Source of the DNA: Bog-756 sp963710495
GTDB lineage: Bacteria > Actinomycetota > Acidimicrobiia > Acidimicrobiales > RAAP-2
NCBI GenBank assembly: GCA_963710495.1
Contig: CAVQAI010000009.1
Location: 372,001-436,000 of the forward strand
Reading direction: 5' to 3'
Length of the DNA stretch: 64,000 bases
Shown here: piece after piece, positions 50,519 to 60,416 of the stretch
How the letters are laid out: every line of letters starts with the position of its first letter
How positions within the stretch are numbered: the stretch's first letter is position 1
Notes under the pieces: model-generated
Database searches by the model: none
Told to the model about the DNA's origin: nothing
What the model saw: the letters and a program-made list of their open reading frames with translations, nothing else
Made by a program: the position numbers and the translations under genes

Positions 50519-50824
50519 ATGGAATTGAAGGCCGGTGACCGGCTCCGCAGCGCGGTCAGTGACGCCGAGCTGATCGTCATCCGGGCCCCGGGCGGGGAGG
50601 TGGCGGTGACCTGTGGCGGCCTGCCCCTCGCCCGTGCCGGTGAGGACGGCGCCCGGAGCGAGGTCCTCGCCGGGCAGGAGGGCGAGGTCCTGCTCGGGAA
50701 GCGGTACGTCGACGAGAAGGACACCCTCGAGCTGCTGTGCACGAAACCGGGCGGCGGGGCGCTGGGCGTGGACGGCCATCCCCTCCAGCTGAAGACGGCC
50801 AAGCCCCTCCCCTCGTCGGACTGA
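50519..50824 (+). CDS. Small conserved protein of unknown function
   Basis: A 101-residue soluble protein (MELKAGDRLRSAVSDAELIV, IRAPGGEVAVTCGGLPLA, then LLGKRYVDEKDTLELLCTKPG). The spacing of hydrophobic residues and two lone cysteines in CGG and LLCTKPG suggests a compact beta-barrel. I recall similar small proteins next to AMP ligases in actinobacteria but cannot name a family. GGAGGG is 8 nt before the ATG, so it is surely translated. It lies 9 bp before the CoA ligase and is likely its accessory protein or a co-regulated enzyme. Confidence 0.75.
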   Translation: MELKAGDRLRSAVSDAELIVIRAPGGEVAVTCGGLPLARAGEDGARSEVLAGQEGEVLLGKRYVDEKDTLELLCTKPGGGALGVDGHPLQLKTAKPLPSSD

Positions 50825-50833
50825 ACCGGTCCG

Positions 50834-52336
50834 GTGCACCTCGGCCTGCTCCTCGAGATGGTCCACTCGGGCTACGGGAAACGGACCGCGCTCAGCGCCG
50901 GTCCGGACGGCCTCGACTACGCCGGGCTGGCCGAGCGATGCTGGGCGGCGACGGACCACCTGGTCGAGCTCGGGGTGCCGTCCGTGGCCTACGTCGGCGG
51001 CAACCATCTCGCCTACCCGTTGGCGCTCTTCGGCGCGGCCGGGGCGGGCGTCCCCTTCATTCCGCTCAACTACCGGCTGGGGGCCGAGCAGCTGGCCGCC
51101 CAGCTCGATGCCCATCCCGGGTCGCTGGTGGTGCACAGCGACACCCCACCGGCGGGGTCGGATCCGGCCCGCACCATCACCTGTCAGGCCTTCCTCGACC
51201 GGTTCGAGGGTGTGGCCGCCGAACCCCCGCCGCCGGTCGATCCCGACCTGCCCTGCATCCTGCTCTACACGAGCGGGACGACCGCAGCGCCCAAGGCTGC
51301 GGTCCTCCGTCACCGCCATCTCATGTCCTACCTGCTCGGCACCGTCGAGTTCGGCAGCGCCGGGGAGGACGAGGCCGCGCTGGTGTCGGTGCCGCCGTAC
51401 CACATCGCCGGGGTCGCCAACCTGCTGAGCAACCTGTACGCCGGCCGTCGCATCATCTACCTCGACCGGTTCGACCCCGAGGAGTGGCTCCGGACCGTGC
51501 GCCACGAGCGGGTCACCCAGGCCATGGTCATCCCCACCATGCTGGCCCGGGTGGTGACCCATCTCGACGCCGCCGACGGCGTCGACGACGCCGGGACACC
51601 GAGCCTTCGCTCGCTCTCCTACGGCGGGGCGCGCATGCCGACCCCGCTCCTCCAGCGAGCCGTCGAGCTGTTCCCCGAGACCGGGTTCGTGAACGCCTAC
51701 GGGCTGACCGAGACGAGCTCGACCGTGGCCCTGCTCGGGCCCGAAGACCACCGGGCCGCCCTGGCCTCCGAGGACCCGCAGGTGCGGGCTCGCCTGGGGT
51801 CGGTCGGGCGCCTGTTGCCGGGGATCGAGCTCGAGGTGCGCGGCGAGGACGGTGCCTGCCTGCCGGTGGGCGAGACCGGGCTCCTGTTCTTCCGGGGGGA
51901 GCAGATCGCCGGGGAGTACGCCGGTGAGCACGCCGCCAACCCGGTGGTCGACGAGCAGGGTTGGTTCTCGAGCCGTGACCGGGGCCGGATCGACGAGGAC
52001 GGCTATGTCTTCATCGAAGGGCGGGCCGACGACACCATCATCCGGGGCGGCGAGAACATCGCCCCGGCCGAGATCGAGGACGTCCTCCTGGCCTGCGAGG
52101 GGATCGTCGACGCCGCCGTCGTCGGCCTGGCCGACGACGAGTGGGGGCAGCGCTTGGTGGCGGTCGTGGTGCCCGAGGGCCCGGCCGCGGTGACCGAGGA
52201 GGAGCTCAAGCGCCTGGTTCGTCGACAGCTCCGTTCGTCCAAGACCCCCGAGTCCATCGAGTTCTGGCCGGAGCTCCCCCGGACCGACACCGGCAAGCTG
52301 ATCCGGCGCCAGATCGTCGCCCGGCTGGCGGACTGA
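50834..52336 (+). CDS. AMP-forming acyl-CoA ligase
   Basis: A 500-residue ANL-superfamily ligase: ATP loop YTSGTTAAPKAAV at 145-157, NAYGLTETSS near 288, SRDRGRIDEDGYVFIEGR, and the catalytic lysine in TDTGKLIRRQ near 490. It starts at a GTG 9 bp after the small protein's stop and lacks a strong ribosome-binding site. The LLM oxidoreductase follows 35 bp downstream, so activation and an F420-linked redox step may act on the same acid. Confidence 0.9.
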   Translation: MHLGLLLEMVHSGYGKRTALSAGPDGLDYAGLAERCWAATDHLVELGVPSVAYVGGNHLAYPLALFGAAGAGVPFIPLNYRLGAEQLAAQLDAHPGSLVVHSDTPPAGSDPARTITCQAFLDRFEGVAAEPPPPVDPDLPCILLYTSGTTAAPKAAVLRHRHLMSYLLGTVEFGSAGEDEAALVSVPPYHIAGVANLLSNLYAGRRIIYLDRFDPEEWLRTVRHERVTQAMVIPTMLARVVTHLDAADGVDDAGTPSLRSLSYGGARMPTPLLQRAVELFPETGFVNAYGLTETSSTVALLGPEDHRAALASEDPQVRARLGSVGRLLPGIELEVRGEDGACLPVGETGLLFFRGEQIAGEYAGEHAANPVVDEQGWFSSRDRGRIDEDGYVFIEGRADDTIIRGGENIAPAEIEDVLLACEGIVDAAVVGLADDEWGQRLVAVVVPEGPAAVTEEELKRLVRRQLRSSKTPESIEFWPELPRTDTGKLIRRQIVARLAD

Positions 52337-52371
52337 CGGCGCCCCCCGGGTAGCCACGGGAGGGTCGGTCG

Positions 52372-53307
52372 ATGGGAAGCGTGGCGTTCGGCCTCTATCT
52401 GCCCCAGGTGGCGCTGGGCTACGACCGCATCCTCGAGCGCGCCCGGCTGGCCGAGGAACTGGGCTTCGACTCCCTGTGGCTCTACGACCACCTCTACAGT
52501 CCCGGCCAGCCCGACCCGCCCTCCCTCGAAGCCTGGACGCTCGCCACCTACCTGCTGGCCCACACCGACCGGCTGCGCATCGGCCACCTGGTCCTGTGCA
52601 ACAACTTCCGGCACCCGGCCGTGCTGGCCAAGATGGCGAGCACGCTGGACGTGCTCTCCGGAGGTCGGCTCGAGCTCGGGATCGGCAGTGGCTCGGTACG
52701 GGCCGAGCACGAACAGGCCGGACTGCCCTGGGGAGACCTCGCCGAACGATCGGAGCGCCTGGCCGAGGCGCTCGAGATCCTCACCCGGATGTTCACCGGG
52801 GAGCCGACCACCTACGCCGGCCGCCACTACCGGGTGGCCGACCTACCCAACCGCCCGCCTCCGTTGCAGTCGCCCCGCCCGCCCATCCACGTCGGGGGCG
52901 TCGGGCCCCGGCGGACGCTGCCGTTGGTGGCCCGGTATGCCGATGTGTGGAACGTGCCGACCTACGGGCTCAGCCGCTGGGAGGAGAGCGCACGACGGCT
53001 GGACGAAGAGTGCGTCGCCATCGGCCGGGACCCGGCCACCATCCGCCGTTCGCACGAGGCGGTGCTGGTGCTGGCCGCCGACGACTCCTCCCTCGCCGAG
53101 GCCCGGGCCATCGCCGACCGCCGGTACGGCAGCGAAGGTTGGGGGCTGGAAGCCGGCGGCTATCTCGGCACACCGCCGATAGTGGTCGACCGCATCGCCC
53201 AGATGGTCGAGCGGGGCGTGACCCACTTCGTCTTCCTCACCCACGATCGTGCCGATCCCGCAACGCTGGCGCTGTTCGCCGAAGAAGTGATGCCCTCCTT
53301 CCGCTGA
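52372..53307 (+). CDS. LLM-class F420-dependent oxidoreductase
   Basis: A 311-residue luciferase-like barrel: VAFGLYLPQVALGYDRILER, LAEELGFDSLWLYDHLYSPG, TLDVLSGGRLELGIGSGSVRAEHE and PRPPIHVGGVGPRRTLPLV. It differs from the protein at 25432 in lacking its long loop near residue 40. GGGAGGGTCGGTCG precedes the ATG. Third gene of the small operon 50519-53307. Substrate unknown; F420 use is by family. Confidence 0.9.
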   Translation: MGSVAFGLYLPQVALGYDRILERARLAEELGFDSLWLYDHLYSPGQPDPPSLEAWTLATYLLAHTDRLRIGHLVLCNNFRHPAVLAKMASTLDVLSGGRLELGIGSGSVRAEHEQAGLPWGDLAERSERLAEALEILTRMFTGEPTTYAGRHYRVADLPNRPPPLQSPRPPIHVGGVGPRRTLPLVARYADVWNVPTYGLSRWEESARRLDEECVAIGRDPATIRRSHEAVLVLAADDSSLAEARAIADRRYGSEGWGLEAGGYLGTPPIVVDRIAQMVERGVTHFVFLTHDRADPATLALFAEEVMPSFR

Positions 53308-53341
53308 GCGCCACCCTTCGATCCGGTACGAACGACCCGAT

Positions 53342-53385
53342 GGCCTGGGACTTGGCTTCGGTCGGCCTAGGACTTGGCTTCGGTC
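53342..53385 (-). repeat. 22-bp tandem duplication of the DoxX 3' end
   Basis: Two 22-bp units (53364-53385, 53342-53363) differ at one base. On the reverse strand the first encodes the final Thr-Glu-Ala-Lys-Ser and the TAG; the second repeats this, but TAG has become CAG. Confidence 0.9.
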
Positions 53386-53894
53386 GGCTTCGGGGCCGGC
53401 CGCCAGAACCCGGCCAGCAGCAGCGCCGCCCCTCCCACGCCGGCGCCAAGAGCGATCCAGAGCCCGGTCCATCCGGCCAGGCCCAGCAGGCCGGCCGCGT
53501 CGTCGATGCTCCACTGCCCGGGGCCGAGCATGGCGATGACCACCCCGGTCATCGTGAGGGTCATCACGTACTCCCATCCCTCACCCGGGCGGAAGATGAA
53601 GAAGCCGTTGCCGCGATGGTTGGTGATCCAGGCCACCAACATCACCCCCACCACCCCGGCGGCGGCCACCGGGGTGAGCAGCCCGGCCACGAGGAGGGCC
53701 CCGGCCCCGATCTCGGTGAGGCTCGCCGTCCAGGCGTGCATCCAGCCGGGTCGCATGCCGAGGCTCTCGAACCACCGGCCGGTGCCGGCGATCTTCCCCC
53801 CGCCGAAGATGTGGTTGATGCCGTGGGCGAGGAAGACCGCACCAACCGTGACCCGCAGCACCAGCAGGGCGAGATCCGTCGCGTTGGACTTCAC
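53367..53894 (-). CDS. DoxX-like membrane protein
   Basis: A 175-residue protein with four hydrophobic helices (LALLVLRVTVGAVFLAHGIN, ASLTEIGAGALLVAGLL, AGVVGVMLVAWITNH, MTLTMTGVVIAMLGPG). This is the DoxX family, membrane proteins of mostly unknown role, some in oxidative-stress complexes. The GTG at 53894 follows GGGGAGGAG. It faces the LLM gene (59-bp gap). The stop and preceding codons are duplicated downstream. Confidence 0.85.
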   Translation of the reverse strand: MKSNATDLALLVLRVTVGAVFLAHGINHIFGGGKIAGTGRWFESLGMRPGWMHAWTASLTEIGAGALLVAGLLTPVAAAGVVGVMLVAWITNHRGNGFFIFRPGEGWEYVMTLTMTGVVIAMLGPGQWSIDDAAGLLGLAGWTGLWIALGAGVGGAALLLAGFWRPAPKPTEAKS

Positions 53895-54140
53895 AGGGCT
53901 CCTCCCCTTCCCGGCCCCCGGCCGCACCAGGGGAACCGCGGGATCATACAGAATCGGCCCGATCCGGCCGGGTGCCTTCCGCGGCCGAGCGACGAGCCCG
54001 GTGGACCGGGGGCGTCGGGGCCGCGCCAAGTATCCTCGCCGGATGCAGAGTGTCATCACCGGGCGGGCCGATCGGGCGAGGCCATCGGGCCTTCCCCGTC
54101 GGATCATCGGCGGCGGCAGCCGCGGCCAAGGGGGTCGGAG

Positions 54141-54926
54141 ATGGCAGACCTGACCGTCGGCATCGAGGGTCACGTGGCCACCGTGACCCTCGACCGTCCC
54201 CCGGTCAACGCGGTTACCCGCTCGACGATGGCCGAGATCCGCGATGCCTTCCGCAGCTTCGACGACCGTCGTGACGTCCGGGTGGCCATCTTCACCGCCG
54301 CCGGCGAGCGCGCCTTTATGGCCGGGGTCGACCTCCGATCGGTGGACCGGAAGCTGAGCGATCCCGACCGGGTGCCCCCTACCCTGGTCACCGACCCGGC
54401 GCGCGTGGCCCGCGACGGCATGTGGGCCATCACCGACTGCGCCGTGCCGGTCATCGGGGCGATCAACGGGCCGGCCCTCGGCGCCGGGCTGGCCTACGCC
54501 GCCTGTTGCGACATCCTGGTCGCGTCGGAATCGGCCACCTTCGGCGCGCCGGAGATCAACGTCGGGCTCCTCGGGGCGAGCGCCCACGTCTCGATGCTCG
54601 TCGGTCGCTACAAGGCGAGGGAGATGTTCTTCACCGGTGAGGCGGTGTCGGCCGCCGAGCTCCACCGGTTCGGGGCCATACGCGCCGTGGTGCCCCAGGC
54701 CCAGCTCATGGACACGGCACGGGCGCTGGCCGAGGAGCTGGCCGCCAAAAGCCCCATCGCCCTCCGGCTGGCCAAGGAGAGCATGAACCGTGTCGAGTAC
54801 CTCCCCCTCAAGGACGCGTACCGCACCGAGCAGGACTACACGGCGAGGCTGGCCACCTTCGAGGACGCGGCCGAGGCACGGGCGGCCCGGGCCGACAAGC
54901 GGCCGCCCGTCTGGAAGTGGCGCTGA
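54141..54926 (+). CDS. Enoyl-CoA hydratase/isomerase family protein
   Basis: A 261-residue crotonase: HVATVTLDRPPVNAVTRSTM, GERAFMAGVDLRSVDRK (oxyanion hole), NGPALGAGLAYAACCDILVA and FGAPEINVGLLGASAHVSML with a catalytic Glu position conserved. It ends DKRPPVWKWR. The start ATG has GGGGTCGGAG upstream. A TATCCT box near 54029 suggests a leader of about 100 nt. It converges on the acyl-CoA dehydrogenase. Confidence 0.92.
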   Translation: MADLTVGIEGHVATVTLDRPPVNAVTRSTMAEIRDAFRSFDDRRDVRVAIFTAAGERAFMAGVDLRSVDRKLSDPDRVPPTLVTDPARVARDGMWAITDCAVPVIGAINGPALGAGLAYAACCDILVASESATFGAPEINVGLLGASAHVSMLVGRYKAREMFFTGEAVSAAELHRFGAIRAVVPQAQLMDTARALAEELAAKSPIALRLAKESMNRVEYLPLKDAYRTEQDYTARLATFEDAAEARAARADKRPPVWKWR

Positions 54927-54956
54927 CGGGAAGCTCGACGTGACCCGAGCGCGCCG

Positions 54957-54961
<5 letters not shown>
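54922..54961. terminator. Inverted repeat containing both convergent stop codons
   Basis: Arms GCTGACGG (54922-54929) and CCGTCAGC (54954-54961) enclose a 24-nt loop; each arm contains the TGA of one of the two convergent genes. It could act as a weak bidirectional terminator, but arms are short and there is no T-tract. Confidence 0.35.
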
Positions 54962-56177
<1,216 letters not shown>

Positions 56178-56183
56178 GGCGGC

Positions 56184-56189
56184 ATCGTA
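56184..56189 (-). promoter_or_regulatory. Putative leaderless promoter -10 box (TACGAT)
   Basis: TACGAT on the reverse strand, 6 nt (GCCGCC) before the ATG of the acyl-CoA dehydrogenase. Confidence 0.55.
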
Positions 56190-56259
56190 ACTGCCCGGCC
56201 ACCGCCGACGGCGAGGACGGCCGTTCCCGAGCGAGCCGGATGGGGCCGGATGGAGCCGC

Positions 56260-57951
56260 TCAGGCGTCGTCCGGTCGGAGGAAGCGCTGCTGCGGGTCCC
56301 ACCGTCGTAGCGTCTCGACCTCGGCAACGGTGGGCGGACCCAGCTCGGCGACCTCATCGGCCACCACCAGCTCCCAGCCGCACCGCTGGCGGACGCGCTC
56401 GATGCGGCGGTCGAGATCCTCGGGCCCTTCGGGCACGGCGGTCAGCACGAAGCCGCCGTCGATCCGCTCGAACGTCCCGAGGTCGGTCACCAGGGCGGAC
56501 ACCCGGTCTCCGGGTGAGGTCACGTACGGCACCGCCTCGACCGTCCGTCGTGGGGCGAGGGTGGCCACCACCACCACCTCGTCGGCCGCGCTGGCCACGT
56601 CGTTCCCGCCGCCCGAACCGACCAGAAAGGCGCGGCCGGGGATCACGGTCGAATTGATGTTGCCCCCCCGGTCGATCTGGGCCGCCCCGAGACACCCGAG
56701 CAGCCGGGTGCCCGGCCCGGCGGTGAGGGTGGAGAGCACCATCTCGCTGTCGGCCACCATGGTGGCGCTCGGGAAGCTGCGGTGGTTGAAGACGAACGGG
56801 TCGGCCGGTGTCGGCTCGTACCCCCACAGGCCGAGCTCGGCGGTGAGCACGACCGACGACCCCCCGGCCCGGGCCGTCCGCACGGCGAGCCAGGCGGCCA
56901 GGTTGGCCACGCCCGCCCCGGCCAACACCGCGTCGATGCCACCGGCCCGCACCCGGCCGGCGACCCGGCGCGCCCCGTACACGGTGGCGAGCTCCCAGGC
57001 CCCGACCGGAGCCGCCAGGTCGGGTGGATGGGCGACCTCGTCGTCCCGCCACGAGCCCGGATCGGCCCGGCGCCGCAGCCGGGAGATGCGTTCCTCGCCC
57101 AGCTGGCGGCGATAGGCATCCTGGTCGGCCGGTTCGAGGATCCAGCGGCTGATCCAGTCGTCGAACCGGTCGCTCCGGCTGGCGTCGCGGACCTCCTCCC
57201 AGAACTCGAGGTCCTCGCCGTAGGGTTCGACCGGGAGGTGCGGCACGTACAGGCCCCCGGGGTGGGCCCCGAGTGGCACCTCGGACACGGCGAGCACCCG
57301 GTGGGCGGGGACTTTGACCAGGTGGGCCCAGGGCCGGATGTCCTCCACCACCCGCTCGACCGTCACCACCGCTCCCCGCCGGGCGGCGAGGGCGCCCCAC
57401 ACGCCTTCGAGCAAGGGAGGGCTGAAGGCCACGTTCCCGTCCCGGTCGGCCAAGGGGGCGTGCACCAGGGCGACGTCGGGCGCATAGGGGGCGAGCAGTC
57501 CCACTTCGCCACCGAAGGGTGACGCCACGACGCCGAACCCGGCGTTGGACTCCATCGACGAGCCCCGCAGGGATGCGGTGGTCACCGCGGGCAGGCCGCG
57601 GGCGGCGGCCTCCAGGCGCTGGAGGAACGTGAGGAAGGACCAGTGCTCGACCTCGACCTCGCCGCTCAGGTAGGCGTCGCCGAACCAGGGATTGGGCGTG
57701 AAGTTGGGGAAGACGTCGCCCGAATAGCCGGTCACCACCCGCTCGACCAAGCCCCCCCGGAACAGGACCGCCCCGAGGCTCGAGAGGCTGAGCATGACCA
57801 GGGTGAATCCGGGGTCCTTCCCCCACCACTGCCGGATCAGCTCGCGGGCCGCCGCCGTCCACCGCGTGTGGCCGGTGACCACGTGGACGGCGTCGCCGGC
57901 CCGCACGTGGCGCCGGACCGCCTCATCCAGCGGGAGGAGGGAAGCGCTCAC
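56260..57951 (-). CDS. Family-I CoA transferase, alpha and beta subunits fused
   Basis: A 563-residue protein combining both halves of a heterodimeric CoA transferase (glutaconate/3-oxoacid type, IpdAB-like). The alpha-like half (1-310) contains FTLVMLSLSSLGAVLF and VALVHAPLADRDGNVAF; the beta-like half (340-563) has LTAELGLWGYEP, where Glu is the expected CoA-thioester residue, and FLVGSGGGNDVASAADEVVV. Members transfer CoA between carboxylic acids; IpdAB instead opens a steroid ring. The GTG start at 57951 has GAGGAGGGAAG-like purines 5-15 nt upstream in the gene sense only weakly. Upstream lies the divergent hydratase operon. Confidence 0.85.
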   Translation of the reverse strand: MSASLLPLDEAVRRHVRAGDAVHVVTGHTRWTAAARELIRQWWGKDPGFTLVMLSLSSLGAVLFRGGLVERVVTGYSGDVFPNFTPNPWFGDAYLSGEVEVEHWSFLTFLQRLEAAARGLPAVTTASLRGSSMESNAGFGVVASPFGGEVGLLAPYAPDVALVHAPLADRDGNVAFSPPLLEGVWGALAARRGAVVTVERVVEDIRPWAHLVKVPAHRVLAVSEVPLGAHPGGLYVPHLPVEPYGEDLEFWEEVRDASRSDRFDDWISRWILEPADQDAYRRQLGEERISRLRRRADPGSWRDDEVAHPPDLAAPVGAWELATVYGARRVAGRVRAGGIDAVLAGAGVANLAAWLAVRTARAGGSSVVLTAELGLWGYEPTPADPFVFNHRSFPSATMVADSEMVLSTLTAGPGTRLLGCLGAAQIDRGGNINSTVIPGRAFLVGSGGGNDVASAADEVVVVATLAPRRTVEAVPYVTSPGDRVSALVTDLGTFERIDGGFVLTAVPEGPEDLDRRIERVRQRCGWELVVADEVAELGPPTVAEVETLRRWDPQQRFLRPDDA

Positions 57952-58025
57952 TGCAGTCGGCGGTCGGGGGGCACAGGGGCAGACCGTAGTGGAGGCCAGG
58001 CCCGAACGGCCGGGGACCCCGTCGT

Positions 58026-58031
58026 TACACT
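58026..58031 (+). promoter_or_regulatory. Putative leaderless promoter -10 box (TACACT)
   Basis: TACACT, then 7 nt, then the ATG of the hydratase at 58039. Same arrangement as at 6299. Confidence 0.6.
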
Positions 58032-58038
58032 GACGGCC

Positions 58039-58839
58039 ATGATCCGCTACGACGTGGGGGACGACCACGTCGCCCGACTGACCCTCGATCGTCCCGAGGC
58101 CAAGAACGCGCTCTCCGTCGAGATGCGCGACGACATCGTGGCCCGGGTGCGTGAGGCTCGCAGCGACCGCCGGGTGCGCGCCCTGCTCATCTCCGGGACC
58201 GGCGACTCCTTCTGCTCGGGCATGGACCTGCGCCAGTCCACGGTGGGGTCGGCCGGTCGCACCGGGTTCGACCCCCGTGACACCAGCGAGGCCTTGCGGG
58301 TCGGGGTCCAGGCCTTCATCCGGGAGCTGTGGGAGCTCGACAAGCCCACGGTGGCGGCCGTCAACGGGTCGGCCGTCGGGCCCGGTGCCCACTTGGCCCT
58401 GGCCTGTGACTTCGTGCTCACCTGCGAGGAGACCCGGTTCATCTGGTCGTTCGCCCGCTGGGGCCTGGTGGTCGACGCCGGCGGGGCCTACCTCCTCCCC
58501 CGACTGGTGGGCCTGCCCCGGGCCAAGGCCATGGTCATGCTGGGCGACGGTGCGGACGGGGCCGAGGCGGTGCGGCTCGGCCTGGCCTACCGGTGCGTGG
58601 ACACCCGGGAGGAGCTCGCCACGTCCGCCGCCGAATTGGCGGCTCGCCTGGCGGCCGGTCCCACGCGATCGCTCGGACTGTCCAAAACCCTCCTCAATGC
58701 GACTTTCGAGACCACACTGGCCGAGTCGCTCGAACGTGAAGGCCAGGCCCAGGCCATGGCGGCCACCTCGCCGGAGATGGCCGAGGGGATGGCGGCCTTC
58801 AAGGAACGCCGGTCCCCGGACTTCCCCGGCCTGTCTTGA
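58039..58839 (+). CDS. Enoyl-CoA hydratase/isomerase family protein
   Basis: A 266-residue crotonase opening MIRYDVGDDHVARLTLDRPEA, very like the hydratase at 10496 in its first 25 residues. Oxyanion segments GDSFCSGMDLRQS and NGSAVGPGAHLALACDFVL; VDAGGAYLLPRLVGL carries an Asp at the second acid position. Leaderless start 7 nt after TACACT. Its TGA overlaps the TTG of the CaiB gene by three bases. Confidence 0.93.
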   Translation: MIRYDVGDDHVARLTLDRPEAKNALSVEMRDDIVARVREARSDRRVRALLISGTGDSFCSGMDLRQSTVGSAGRTGFDPRDTSEALRVGVQAFIRELWELDKPTVAAVNGSAVGPGAHLALACDFVLTCEETRFIWSFARWGLVVDAGGAYLLPRLVGLPRAKAMVMLGDGADGAEAVRLGLAYRCVDTREELATSAAELAARLAAGPTRSLGLSKTLLNATFETTLAESLEREGQAQAMAATSPEMAEGMAAFKERRSPDFPGLS

Positions 58840-60152
58840 GCACGGGGTCCGGCCCGGAGGCGGGTGACGGGACGACCGGCGGCGACGCGCCGCTGGCCGG
58901 GCTGCGGGTCATCGACGTCGGCACCCGGATCAGTGCCCCGTTCTGTGCCGGCTTGCTGGGCGAGATGGGGGCCGAGGTGATCAAGGTCGAGGATCCGCGC
59001 GGCGGGGACTTCATGCGGACCATCGGGCCCTTCGTCCCGCCCGAAGGAGACGACGAAGTCCACGAGCCAGCCGGCGCTGATGGCGATGGCGATGGTGATG
59101 TTGGTGGTGATGACGAGGGGTACTCGATGTGGTGGGCGGTCGAAGGCCGTGGGCGCAAGGGCGTGACCCTCGACCTGCGCCGGACCGAGGGCCAGGACCT
59201 CTTCCGTCGATTGGTCTCCCGGTCCGATGTGGTCTGTGAGAACTTCCGGCCCGGCACGCTCGAGGGCTGGAACGTCGGACCCGAGTCGTGCGACCCGAAG
59301 GTGATCTGGGCCCGCATCAGCGTGTTCGGCCAGGACGGTCCCTACTCCCACCGTCCCGGCCTCGACCGGATGGGCATCGCCTACGGCGGCTTGCTGGCGA
59401 TCACCGGCTACCCCGACCGGCCCCCGGTCCGACCCGGCGTCACCATCTCGGACTACCTCACCGGCACCTTTGCCGCCGAGGCCGCGCTAGCCGCGCTCTA
59501 CCGCCGCGACCGACCCGGCCGCGGCACCGGCCGGGGCGGCGTCATCGACGCCTCCCTGTACGGCGCCGTCCTCCGCGTTCTGGAATGGACGATCGCCGGT
59601 GAGGACCGACTCGGGGTCACCCGTGAGCGCCAGGGCAACCGCCTGGCCAACTCGGCCCCGCTCGACAATTTCGCCACCGCCGATGGGCGCTACGTGTGCA
59701 TCGTGGCCGGCTCGGACGCCAACTTCCGGCGGTTGTGCCGGGCCATGGACCGGCCCGAACTGGCCGACGACCCTCGATGGTCGACCCTCAAGCGACGGGC
59801 CGAGGACGGCGACACCATCAACGGGTTGGTGGCCGACTGGGCCGCCGGCCTGGATGCGGCCGAAGTGGAGGCGCGCTGTGTGGCGAACGGCGTCCCGGTG
59901 GGTGTGGCCTACGACGCATCCGAGATCATCGCCGACCCGCACGTGGCCGCTCGGGGCGACCTGGTGCGAGTGGAGGATCCCGTGGCCGGACCACACCTGC
60001 AGCAAGCGCCGTTCCCACGCCTCGACGGCCACCGGCCCGAGGCTCCACGTCCCGCCCCGGCCCTCGGCGAGCACAACCGCGAGATCTGGTGCGACCTCGT
60101 CGGGCTCGACGATGAGGAATTCCTGGCCCACTGCGCGGCGGGAACCATCTGA
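58836..60152 (+). CDS. CaiB/BaiF-type (family III) CoA transferase
   Basis: A 438-residue CoA transferase: GLRVIDVGTRISAPFCAGLL, EVIKVEDPRGGDFM, catalytic Asp177 in RPGLDRMGIAYGG, and GLDAAEVEARCVANGVPVG. It moves CoA between an acyl-CoA and an acid. An acidic Gly/Asp insert (about residues 71-95, GADGDGDGDVGGDDEG) breaks a normally short loop. The TTG start overlaps the hydratase stop; no other in-frame start suits. It is cotranscribed with the hydratase. Confidence 0.9.
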   Translation: MSTGSGPEAGDGTTGGDAPLAGLRVIDVGTRISAPFCAGLLGEMGAEVIKVEDPRGGDFMRTIGPFVPPEGDDEVHEPAGADGDGDGDVGGDDEGYSMWWAVEGRGRKGVTLDLRRTEGQDLFRRLVSRSDVVCENFRPGTLEGWNVGPESCDPKVIWARISVFGQDGPYSHRPGLDRMGIAYGGLLAITGYPDRPPVRPGVTISDYLTGTFAAEAALAALYRRDRPGRGTGRGGVIDASLYGAVLRVLEWTIAGEDRLGVTRERQGNRLANSAPLDNFATADGRYVCIVAGSDANFRRLCRAMDRPELADDPRWSTLKRRAEDGDTINGLVADWAAGLDAAEVEARCVANGVPVGVAYDASEIIADPHVAARGDLVRVEDPVAGPHLQQAPFPRLDGHRPEAPRPAPALGEHNREIWCDLVGLDDEEFLAHCAAGTI

Positions 60153-60179
60153 GTCTCACCGCGGCGACCGGCGGACGGG

Positions 60180-60200
60180 TCGCTCAGAGCCGGTGAGCGA
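60180..60200. terminator. Small hairpin downstream of the CaiB gene
   Basis: Arms TCGCTCA and TGAGCGA with a 7-nt loop start 28 nt after the stop. No T-tract, so termination is only possible. The remaining 216 bp to the GH16 gene contain further GC-rich self-complementary stretches but no motif I recognise. Confidence 0.35.
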
Positions 60201-60416
60201 GGCGAAAAGATCCGACCGGCTCCAGCGGCACGGTCATGGGCGGTGTTGCCCGGGTGAGGGGTGCCGCCCCTTCCGATGGCTGCTCACCGGTCCTTTCCGG
60301 GGGCCGTGGCCGTGCGGCTCAAGGCGAGCGGCCGATCCGTCGATGACTACGGGTGATCGCGAGGTTTGTCGCGGGTCCCGACGGGCCATGGGGCAAGAAG
60401 TTGGAGGTCACCGTCT

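Noticed and set aside
60153..60416. Riboswitch (cyclic di-AMP or cyclic di-GMP type) before the GH16 gene
   Set aside because: The 264-bp leader has GC-rich self-complementary stretches, but I could not match conserved core motifs of either class. A covariance-model search would be decisive.
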